Assembly (NCBI RefSeq): GCF_000817815.1
Contig: NZ_JPRD01000050.1
Span: forward strand, 1 to 40,384
From: Vibrio owensii CAIM 1854 = LMG 25443
GTDB lineage: Bacteria; Pseudomonadota; Gammaproteobacteria; Enterobacterales; Vibrionaceae
DNA: 40,384 nt
Reading direction: 5' to 3'
The notes beneath the pieces are model-generated. The model was not told where the DNA came from. It searched no databases and saw only the letters and a list, made by a program, of their open reading frames with translations. The first letter of the stretch is position 1; every line of letters begins with the position of its first letter. Below are positions 1-7,700 of the stretch, piece after piece. The translations under genes were made by a program, and so were the position numbers.

Positions 1-513
1 CTGACTAAGACAGCGGATGCGAAAGTCTGGACTGGTGACGTTGTCGTGCCCGTCACGTCAGGGTTGACCGTAGGTTTGGTGGTGAAAGACTACCAAGACT
101 TGTCAGGTAACACAGGCGCAGATGACAGCAGCCACTCAATGCCAATTACACCAACGATCACTATGGGAACCATCAGTGATGTGTCTGGTAATACAACAGT
201 AACTGTCAATGGAACAAGTACTCGCTTTAAAGAGGGTGAAATAATAGAAATCAGAGCTGTTGATGCTGATGATAAACCAACTACTGGTAATGCATCTGTG
301 CTCAGTGATGGAACATGGACCGTTGATCTTGATTTGTCTTCTTTGAAAGAGGGCACAATTACTGTCTATGCAAATGGCACAAATTCGCTATCTGCAAGTG
401 CTACTGAGGTCAATACGACTTTTAACTATTCGAGCACTATCGTTAAAGTGCTTTCCGTCTCTGATTATCTGTATATAGCTAAGGAAGATATAGCCTTGAA
501 AAAGGTTGCGTAA
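1..513 (+). CDS. C-terminal end of a large Ig-like-repeat surface protein (5' partial)
   Basis: The frame is open from the first base, so the gene starts outside the window; 170 residues are visible. The visible part is Thr/Ser/Asp/Gly-rich and beta-strand-rich. It includes one recognisable bacterial Ig-like module at about residues 55-140, with the pattern TVTVNGTSTRFKEG, then SVLSDGTWTVDLDLSSLKEG, then ITVYANGT. Such modules are the repeating unit of giant adhesins and biofilm proteins of the BapA/LapA/RTX type. The last 30 residues (ending ALKKVA) show no RTX calcium-binding nonapeptides and no clear type I secretion signal, so the export route cannot be told. A strong terminator follows at once, which separates it from the T6SS locus. 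The family is an inference from composition and the module pattern; the exact family is uncertain. Confidence 0.7.
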   Translation: MTKTADAKVWTGDVVVPVTSGLTVGLVVKDYQDLSGNTGADDSSHSMPITPTITMGTISDVSGNTTVTVNGTSTRFKEGEIIEIRAVDADDKPTTGNASVLSDGTWTVDLDLSSLKEGTITVYANGTNSLSASATEVNTTFNYSSTIVKVLSVSDYLYIAKEDIALKKVA

Positions 514-516
514 TAC

Positions 517-546
517 AAAGCGAGCATTTAGCTCGCTTTCTTTTTA
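517..546 (+). terminator. Rho-independent terminator of the Ig-like protein gene
   Basis: A perfect 9-bp stem (AAAGCGAGC / GCTCGCTTT) with a 5-base ATTTA loop is followed by CTTTTT. It lies 3 bp after the stop codon. Confidence 0.85.
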
Positions 547-680
547 CTTGGTGTTAAGTGATCTAAGTCAAATGATTAGCTTTTTCTAATAATTGCGACA
601 GATGATTTGATGGTCTTTATACAAGGTCAAATATCTAGAATGACTATATCTATTTTGTTTTTAGATGGTATTGGTGTGAT

Positions 681-736
681 TGTGGTGGTCAATTCCAGAA
701 TGTGGTGGTGAATATGCCACGTTGAGAATATGTCGC
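681..736. repeat. Tandem TGTGGTGGT motif, possible IS21-family end remnant
   Basis: TGTGGTGGT occurs at 681-689 and again at 701-709, exactly 20 bp apart, and is followed by GAATATGCC and TGTCGCA. Spaced GTGGT(G)GTCAATT-type repeats remind me of the multiply repeated ends of IS21-family elements. No istA/istB coding sequence is present, so at most this is an orphan end. The assignment rests on recalled resemblance only. Confidence 0.25.
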
Positions 737-747
737 AATATTATATA

Positions 748-898
748 GTCACACCCATCGCTATACCCCAAGTATAGAGTTCTGCATAAGGTAGGGTACT
801 ACCTGACAGTTGTGTAATCGTAATGAAGTGACACCAGCCTAGCATCACATCAAAGCGGTTACGCGTTTTTGTGGGTGTGACACGCACTCACCTTTTTT
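748..898 (+). ncRNA. Candidate structured RNA (multi-hairpin, closed by a 10-bp helix)
   Basis: The 10-base arms GTCACACCCA (748-757) and TGGGTGTGAC (872-881) are perfectly complementary and would close a multi-branched structure. Inside are perfect hairpins CTATAC/GTATAG with loop CCCAA (761-777) and AGGTAG/CTACCT with loop GGTA (789-804). There is also a weaker GTGA/TCAC pairing at 828-848. A run of six T follows at 893-898. No open reading frame of note overlaps it. I do not recognise the family, and no promoter was identified with confidence. The + strand is chosen because of the T-run. It could instead be a mobile-element end or a chance structure. Confidence 0.35.
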
Positions 899-905
899 AT
901 TCATA

Positions 906-947
906 CTTCCTCAGTAGCAACTCTATTATTTATTGTTACTGAGGAAG
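906..947. repeat. Long inverted repeat / stem-loop
   Basis: Perfect 11-bp arms CTTCCTCAGTA (906-916) and TACTGAGGAAG (937-947) flank a 20-bp AT-rich centre. No T-run follows on the + strand, so it is not a canonical terminator. It may be part of the same structured locus as 748-898, a protein-binding dyad, or an element end. Confidence 0.5.
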
Positions 948-1120
948 GTCATTGCTTTAGAGCCTTTCTTCGCTCCCTTATTGTCTGTATCGAAACTGTT
1001 AACTTCTGCCCAAAAATAAAAAAATTCCTTTTATTTTAATCCTTCTTTTTAATTTTAATGTCTAGTTATTTTGTCTTTTTCTGTAGTTAAAATGACTTAT
1101 TTGCTAGCGAATGTGTCTTT

Positions 1121-1172
1121 TGGGTGGCTTTTAGCTTATTTGTTGATTTTTCTATGTGATTGAATGTTATAA
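1121..1172 (+). promoter_or_regulatory. Candidate promoter region of the MIX-effector operon
   Basis: Two weak candidates are visible. A sigma-70-like pair is TTGATT (1143-1148) and TTATAA (1167-1172) with an 18-bp spacer. A sigma-54-like GG-N10-GC arrangement lies at 1122-1135 but matches the -24 consensus poorly beyond the GG. The stretch 948-1120 is very AT-rich and I see no gene or clear site in it. Confidence 0.3.
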
Positions 1173-1260
1173 GCATTAGCGCACCAAATCGTACTTGTAA
1201 GCCTTATCAGCTTAAATGTCACCGCAACCATATTTACGATGTTGGTTGTGGAGAATTCAA

Positions 1261-2979
1261 ATGCATTTAGTTTGCAAATTTATACCTAGCTCGAAGCTAT
1301 CCTCCAGCGAGCTATCTTATGTTCTTACACCAGACGAGTGTATAGGGCAGCTTTCGCGTTTGCGAAATGCAGATGACATCCTTAGAAACCTCCCTAAAGA
1401 GTTTGCGCAAAAGATTTCTCTTTCTTCTAAAAAAACGACCAGCGGATTGCTAGCAGCGATCAGAGCCGAACTTGGCAAAGGCAGTTGGGTCTCATTATCT
1501 TCCTTTGTTCGTAGGTCGCCATTAACTGACTCTCAGTTACAAAGCTTCCCTAGACTTAAAACACTCGTTGACTCTTTATCTGCTTCGAATGAAAGCAAAG
1601 TTTTTAAAGCGGGTTACAAGCAGGTTACTAATGATGTTGCTTTAGTTCGTAATTACACGCATGTACCTTCTGAGCCAAGCCCAGATCAAAAAATCGTTGT
1701 CGAGTTTGCAGGGCAGTGGTCTAGTAATGCAGCATGTTTGATGTTGGGTAAAACGGACGCTCAAAAAGAAAAAGTCACAATAGGAAAGGCTGATACAGAG
1801 AACAAACACCGGAGCCTTGCGACGTTTAAGGATCTCGAAGCTGAGGGTAAGACGCTCTATATCAAAGTCCCTTGTTCCGACCAGCCTCAGCCAATCTTGC
1901 TTAAACTTGCCGAAGACCTACAACCCATTGATAAAGAAACTCAGATGGATGAGTGGGATAACGTGTTGGTGCCGGTAGTTCCAGTTCATAAGATTGATTC
2001 AGGGTATGTATCTATTGATCGCGGTTATATTTATGTCGTTTGGCAATCAGAAGTTTGGCGAGAAATCCAAGTTCAAAACGACGGACGCTTTTCTGATGTC
2101 GATCTATCACTCTACCAAAGCACTAAGTCCTCGCCTCAAAGATCGGTCGATATCAGCTTATATGATGAAGACTCCGAAGCATTTCTGTCAGGGGAAGCGT
2201 TTCAGCTGTACCAAGACGGTAAAAAAGTCTATGAGGGTGTGTTGGACGAATACGCTTGCGCCCGTGTTTTTGGTCTTACGGGAGAAGAAGTTGAGGTAGT
2301 GGTCGCTGATTGGCCTAATGAAGGCGAAACATACAGAGAATTACTTCAAACCGAGTTGAGTCCATTTAAGGCTGGAAGTAAAACTAAGAGAGAGCCGCTT
2401 GGTGTTCCTTTGCCTCATATTTGGCTTCCATACAAAATCAACGGCAGCGTACAGAGTGATGTTGCTCTTTATTATTCTCGGGCTCAACTCAATACTCAGC
2501 AACTCAATGAGTTAAAGAGCGGGAATAACGAGAAAGCGGTTAAAGTAGACCTCAGTGATTATTCTTCTGCTCATAACTTTGATGCGAGCTCCGAACCTGT
2601 GATTTCGCTGCCGAATCTAGATACTCAAGTGTTAAGCAAATCAGATTACAATGTCGTCAGTCAAAAAGAGCAGGGTGTTGCTGCCGCTGTTGTTAACTCC
2701 CCAAGCGAAGGCATCGTAATTACTTATAAGAGTAACCCCCAATGCGATCAACCAGATGATTATTTCCAACTGGCGTGTGTTGATGAAACATGGAGCCAAA
2801 AGATTTTTTTGCGCGAGGCTGAGTTTGTGAATCAGTATTGTAAAGAAGTCGTGTTTAGTGGTTGGTTACCAGAAGTTAAAAGGGTCAATCTAACCCGTCA
2901 TTGCCGATCTCATAACTCAGATAAAACGGTCTTAATGTCAGTAATTTATCAAGATATTGAGCTCACGGAACTATTATAA
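1261..2979 (+). CDS. MIX-type T6SS effector candidate
   Basis: The start is placed at ATG 1261 because GGAG lies 7 bp upstream; an earlier in-frame ATG at 1216 has no ribosome site. The product is 572 residues with no signal peptide. Residues 252-260 read IDRGYIYVV, followed by VWREI. This closely resembles the MIX marker hRxGhhYhh of T6SS effectors, but the consensus Arg position holds Asp and the Arg sits one residue later. After it comes a beta-rich segment (about 285-345) of the 'GEAFQLYQDGKKVYEG...ARVFGL' kind common in VgrG-linked cargo. The C-terminal 200 residues match no toxin fold I know. It is first in an operon with a lipoprotein directly after it (1 bp between stop and start). 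The position agrees with the VP1388 effector of V. parahaemolyticus as I recall it. Effector status is inferred; the activity is unknown. Confidence 0.6.
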   Translation: MHLVCKFIPSSKLSSSELSYVLTPDECIGQLSRLRNADDILRNLPKEFAQKISLSSKKTTSGLLAAIRAELGKGSWVSLSSFVRRSPLTDSQLQSFPRLKTLVDSLSASNESKVFKAGYKQVTNDVALVRNYTHVPSEPSPDQKIVVEFAGQWSSNAACLMLGKTDAQKEKVTIGKADTENKHRSLATFKDLEAEGKTLYIKVPCSDQPQPILLKLAEDLQPIDKETQMDEWDNVLVPVVPVHKIDSGYVSIDRGYIYVVWQSEVWREIQVQNDGRFSDVDLSLYQSTKSSPQRSVDISLYDEDSEAFLSGEAFQLYQDGKKVYEGVLDEYACARVFGLTGEEVEVVVADWPNEGETYRELLQTELSPFKAGSKTKREPLGVPLPHIWLPYKINGSVQSDVALYYSRAQLNTQQLNELKSGNNEKAVKVDLSDYSSAHNFDASSEPVISLPNLDTQVLSKSDYNVVSQKEQGVAAAVVNSPSEGIVITYKSNPQCDQPDDYFQLACVDETWSQKIFLREAEFVNQYCKEVVFSGWLPEVKRVNLTRHCRSHNSDKTVLMSVIYQDIELTELL

Positions 2980-2980
2980 A

Positions 2981-4216
2981 ATGAAACGAACAACGTTAAG
3001 TATCATGCTTCTTTCGACAGCGACGTTATTAAGTGGTTGTGGTGAAGAAAGTAATCAAACTTCGAATGCTGCTACAATACAGTCCGTAGAAAAAGACCCC
3101 ACTAAAAAGGCTTGTTACAACGTTGGTGAAACAACGTCATTAGAACGCAAAGATGTGACAGGACCACGCTGCCAATGGCAAAGTGAGCACAACTTTATTG
3201 TTTATTCTGAAGACCTTTCTAAGCCAGAGTATCCGGGCACGGTTCCTGTCAAACCAGGCTATGCGATTCGCCGGGCAAAAGAGTGGCCTCGTGAAAATTT
3301 ATCTGATGCAAGCTCCTATGACAAACCTCGAATTCAGTTTTGGTGGAATAATGTCAGCTCTCGTGACCCTCTCGTAAACGATTACGAAAATGGCTACAAA
3401 ATCTGGAGCATGAAAATCGATGGGACAGATTTACGCTTAGTTACAGATGATATGCCAAGTACGGCATCTCCACAGACCTTTATGATGAGCCGTTCACCGA
3501 ATAATCGTTATGTGGCATACGCATACAGTTATGGCGAGCCTCTGATAAAAGCGATCTTTGACTTAAAAACGCAACAGACTATTCAACTGGGCAGTGCGCG
3601 CACCAAGCCTTATTTGGTCTGGGCGGACGACTCTAGCTACATCTATTTCTCAGACGGTTTTAAGCGCTTCAAATACACACTCGCGACAGGAGTCAAAGAA
3701 GAGGTGGACGTACCGTTGTCTGAAAATACGGTCATTGTAGATGGTAAGTTAATCAATGCAGCGGGCTTAGGGGTTGGAGTTTATGACGCCAAGACGCTCA
3801 AACGCTTATACGCTATTTTGCCTGAAAACGAGTTTAAAGACTCTGTCGATATTGAGAAGCGCATTTACCGTCAAATTGCGATCAGCCCCAATGGTAAGTA
3901 TGTATGGGGAATAAACTCGTATCGTAAGGTGTTGATCAACGTTGAAAATAAAACTTGGCTCGCGTTTTCTAAGGAAGGCGATGAAAAGAAAGTTTATGCG
4001 GAAGTGGACAACATTAGTAACAACGGCAATGAAACGCAAACTGGCACAGCTTTAATAATGATCAAGCGTTATGGGGCAGATTACCGCTATAAGATGAATG
4101 GTGAAGGCGCACAAGGCTGGAAAGTGATTCAATCTGGTCAGAACGCGATAACACCAGTACTCTATAACGCAGATGCCGATGATGGGCGTTTTCTGGAGGT
4201 AGATAACGATGAGTAA
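2981..4216 (+). CDS. Beta-propeller-like lipoprotein, candidate immunity protein
   Basis: The product is 411 residues from ATG 2981. A longer TTG-initiated frame from 2957 would put eight residues before the signal, so it was rejected. The N-terminus is a clear lipoprotein signal (MKRTTLSIMLLSTATLLSGC) with the lipid-bearing Cys at position 20. Gly at +2 favours the outer membrane. The mature part resembles TolB-type propeller blades: 'IWSMKIDGTDLRLVTDD', 'MMSRSPNNRYVAYAYS', 'LVWADDSSYIYFSDG', 'IAISPNGKYVWGINS'. It is sandwiched between the MIX protein (1 bp upstream) and the giant OmpA-domain protein (8-bp overlap). That is the usual place for an immunity protein, and periplasmic exposure fits a periplasm-acting toxin. 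The alternative is a structural partner of the giant protein. Function is inferred from context. Confidence 0.6.
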   Translation: MKRTTLSIMLLSTATLLSGCGEESNQTSNAATIQSVEKDPTKKACYNVGETTSLERKDVTGPRCQWQSEHNFIVYSEDLSKPEYPGTVPVKPGYAIRRAKEWPRENLSDASSYDKPRIQFWWNNVSSRDPLVNDYENGYKIWSMKIDGTDLRLVTDDMPSTASPQTFMMSRSPNNRYVAYAYSYGEPLIKAIFDLKTQQTIQLGSARTKPYLVWADDSSYIYFSDGFKRFKYTLATGVKEEVDVPLSENTVIVDGKLINAAGLGVGVYDAKTLKRLYAILPENEFKDSVDIEKRIYRQIAISPNGKYVWGINSYRKVLINVENKTWLAFSKEGDEKKVYAEVDNISNNGNETQTGTALIMIKRYGADYRYKMNGEGAQGWKVIQSGQNAITPVLYNADADDGRFLEVDNDE

Positions 4217-4718
4217 CGACTTTAAGTATCTACCAACAGATATCTATTTGTTTGGCGTCGATTTTCCTAATGTTGGTGATGTACAGAACCCTCAATATAA
4301 AGCACTCAATACTGAAAAAGATCTTACCTCATTACAAGAGTTAAAAAATATTCGCCTTATGTCACGTCTTCCTATTGCCATAAATCTAGGTGAGGAAAGC
4401 GCTGCCCTTTGGGCGACAGACGATTTAGGTCGTTTGCATGTACTGGGCAACTCTGTTCAGAAAAAACCAAAAACCAACGTCAATCAGGTTTTGGCACTGC
4501 GCTCGCCAGTACATGAGTTAACACAGAAGACGTACAAGCTGTCTTTTCCTGAATGGTCAATGCTTACAGAGTTGGCGATTGGTGCGCAGAGTAATGCCCG
4601 GCCAATCAAAAAGGTGTGCTCAGACCTTGTCTCTATCTTAGGAAGTCTAAAGGGACATGGGAGCAAGCAAACATTGAACTCGCTAGAAAAAAAGTGGAAT
4701 ACGCGGTCACAGAAGTAA
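4209..4718 (+). CDS. N-terminal part of giant T6SS-associated protein (frame ends early)
   Basis: The start at ATG 4209 overlaps the lipoprotein stop (ATGAGTAA) and has GGAGG 9 bp upstream, an excellent ribosome site. The frame encodes 169 residues (MSNDFKYLPTDIYLFGVDFP...) without signal peptide or membrane segment, then stops at 4716. The next large frame is open from 4595 in the -1 register and continues with coherent protein. That second frame has no convincing start of its own. The simplest reading is one gene of about 1563 codons, interrupted here by a one-base loss, a sequencing error, or a programmed -1 shift. My recollection that V. parahaemolyticus has a single gene (VP1390) between the immunity and sigma-54 regulator genes supports one gene. 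I do not recognise the family of this N-terminal part. Confidence 0.6.
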   Translation: MSNDFKYLPTDIYLFGVDFPNVGDVQNPQYKALNTEKDLTSLQELKNIRLMSRLPIAINLGEESAALWATDDLGRLHVLGNSVQKKPKTNVNQVLALRSPVHELTQKTYKLSFPEWSMLTELAIGAQSNARPIKKVCSDLVSILGSLKGHGSKQTLNSLEKKWNTRSQK

Positions 4719-7700
4719 AGCGCTCACAACTTGCGCCCAAATATGAAGTAGCCACTCAAGCACTAACTGATGAGCAAGTTGCATATAATAAATGGTATGA
4801 CTCTGTTCCTGAAGATAAGCCAATTCGTGGTTTTATCGTGCCAACGTTCTCATTTCTCGCCGTAGTATTTTCAACCGATGACTATGACCTCGCTGTGGTT
4901 GATATAAAGCGTTTCGACGAGACAACGGGCGCACATCAAAGCATGCAATATGAGGATGTTGTAACGCAGGCTAAACTTGATAAAAGCAGCGGCTCGCGTC
5001 GGCCAATAGCGTTATTTCCGTTAGCGTCGGACGTTTTTACTGATGGTATGTACACCATAGAAGTGGTTTTCGACCGAAAGTTTGGAGGTGTAATTCCCGA
5101 ATTTGCACAGAATGCCACCAATGTAACCAAAGAGTACGATGATTTCGGGATCGTTACTAAAGTCAGCTTCGAGCTGCGAGAATACATCACGCTCAGCCAA
5201 ACAACCCCGTTTGGTAAGATCGCGGTTGTTGCGGGCGACATGATCTCACTTGAAGAGTCTTTGATATACCAATTTCCTACGCAGTTTAAAGCTCTACAAG
5301 CCTTCCGAATGGGGGAGCTTGAAAACCTAGAGAATAGCGGAACGACTGCCAGTATGAGTGCTGCGCTGTGGGAGGTTGGCACAAAAGTTACACCAAGTTT
5401 GGTTAATGCTGGCATTAATATTCATCAAAACCCATCAAGTAAACATGATGTGATTGGGAGTTTAGCAAATACGTTTTGGGGGCAAGTGGACAAGGGCGCA
5501 TTACCTCCAGCCATGATTTCGGCATTGGAGTTTTCATTTGGCGTATCGGCGACCGCAGCAGCTTACCAAACTCTTCAAGATTTACGCCAAGCAGCATCGG
5601 AATCTGAGCGTGCAGCACAAGTGGGCTTAAAAACGCTTCTCAAAGAGAAAGGGTTTGATAAAAGTAAGTTCTTTACCAAGGTTATTGAACCTGCGAGAAA
5701 TGGTAATGCCCACGTTGTGGCGGGGAGTGCTGCAAGAACGTGGTTGACAGGTAACGGCAGTATCAAAAGCTTTTTGTCGCCCTTTGCTGGTGCAGGGCTC
5801 AATGCAATCAACACCTTCTATGAGATAAAAGAGATCACTGACAAAAGCGAGCAATTACGCTTAGCAGAAGAGAAAGCTAAACTCAGGAAAAGTTATTTTG
5901 AGCAGGTATCACGCGATTACCTGAACTGGGTACCAGTCTGGAAAGAAAGTCTGAAGAGTGGGGAATTACTACTTAAGCAAATCATAGATAAGTTAGGCGA
6001 CAATGTAACGTTTACTGACAGCATTCCTAATGACGTTGCTGAAGACAGTGCAATGTTTGTTAAAGACCATAAAGGTGCCGGTTTACGCTTGGTTTTTCCT
6101 TTTGATAACAACCAGGTTCAAGCCCTGCACTTGTCGTATTTGGCTGCTGTTGATAAAGAGCTATCGAAGATTCCAAATGCCGTTGTCGAAATCGAAGGGC
6201 ATGCCTGTCAAAACGGTGATTCAGAATATAACCAAAACCTTTCGCAACAGCGAGCGCAGCATGTTGTTGAGTTCTTTTCTTCAGTTAGTGACATTCGATT
6301 TTTTGGCGAACGTCGACCGATAGTCGAGGTACCAAACAACGAAATCAAACGCGAAAACGCGCAACTTAATATTAACCGACGTGTTGAGGTTCGAATCTAC
6401 CTACAAGAGTTTGCGGCGAGAATTCCACCGAGTCGACTCGGCTTTAAGGCTATGGAGCAAGCGCGTTTAGCTCAGTTAAATGCGAACTTGGGAGAAGAAG
6501 CAATTGCAAAAGAGCTCAAGCTAGCTATCTTCGAGATGATCGTTGGTATGGCTTGCTATGTTCCGATAATAGGACAGGCAGCAAGAGGCTTTTTCGTTGT
6601 CAAAGAAGGCGGGAAAATGCTGATGAGTGGCGCCCAGTTGCTAGACTCTGCGCTCTTCGATTATTACTTGTCTTCCTACAACGAAGTTAGAAAAAGCATA
6701 TCTGCGATTGAACAACTTAGCCATGAAACCACAGAGATTATTGATTCATTGGCTGAAATTAATACTCAATTGACCGAGATGTATTTTACGTCTTCAGAGG
6801 CGTTAGTCGAGCACCTAGGAAAAGCAACGGGTGCAAAGGAGTTGATTAAGCGCTATCAACGCCGTGCACTTGCTATTAATGGTTTGGTACTTTTGATTCA
6901 AAGAGCTTGTGCTGAGGGCGAACAAGAGTTCACAAAGCAGTGGCAAGTTTTAGCCATCGATGAATACATTCAGCGATACATCGAAACCGACAGCTGGATA
7001 TTAAACACAGAGTTAAAAGAAAACTTGTGTAACTTGTGGCTCCAAGAACTCATGCGTCGTGAGGGACACAAGCAATTAGTTGAAAGTTACGGTGAAGAAA
7101 TCGCTGAAAAAATCATCACTCGTAACAAAGCCAACTATATTGCTCCAAAAAGGAAAGATGTTTCTGGGGCGTTTAATGTCGCGTTTCCTGTGCAAGACAA
7201 GCTCTATAATCGTGATCAACAACGAGGCTTAGTCGAGTTTGCTACACAATTTAATGTTGAGTCTAAAAAATTATCAGAAGAGGACCTAGGGTTCGTTAGG
7301 TTATTAGTCTCTGAGCCTCATGACAACTCCAAATGGGTCACCTTTGATGAGTGGGAGAAGGTACGATTAAAAGCAAATAAAAAGGTGCGATTATCGCCTT
7401 TCCACCGTTTGAAGTGGCAAATGGTGTTAGGCAAACAAAGTCTGAAACAGATGACGTCAAATGTGTTTCAGTGTGAGATGTCTTATCAGCGTACTGATGG
7501 TTTACTTAATACCAGTGGGCCTAAGTTTAATTTGATGTTCAAACCGATGAAACACGAGGAGTTTAGTGTAGACCCCAAAGGTGAGTTGGCCGAATTTTTT
7601 GAGGCGGAAAAAGCAGACGGCAAAGTCCTGATTGGTTGTGAGTTTGAGCCGTATTTTTACTTTGGTGATGATGTCTTCTCTGGTGTGAAGCCTTTGATCG

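Noticed and set aside
374..386. Sigma-54-like TGGCACA in the adhesin gene
   Set aside because: Spacing between GG and GC is 9, not 10, and it lies within coding sequence.
748..881. Retron-type msr-msd RNA
   Set aside because: The closing inverted repeats are reminiscent, but no reverse transcriptase gene lies nearby; the next gene is the MIX protein.
1216..1260. Upstream ATG extension of the MIX protein
   Set aside because: No ribosome site precedes it, whereas ATG 1261 has GGAG at ideal spacing.
2957..2980. Upstream TTG start of the lipoprotein
   Set aside because: It would add eight residues before a textbook lipoprotein signal that begins at ATG 2981.
4607..4613. C-AAA-AAG as the frameshift site
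   Set aside because: It lies at the start of the overlap but lacks the X-XXY match in the P site, and the protein just after it in the -1 frame looks less natural; A-AAA-AAG at 4688 is better.
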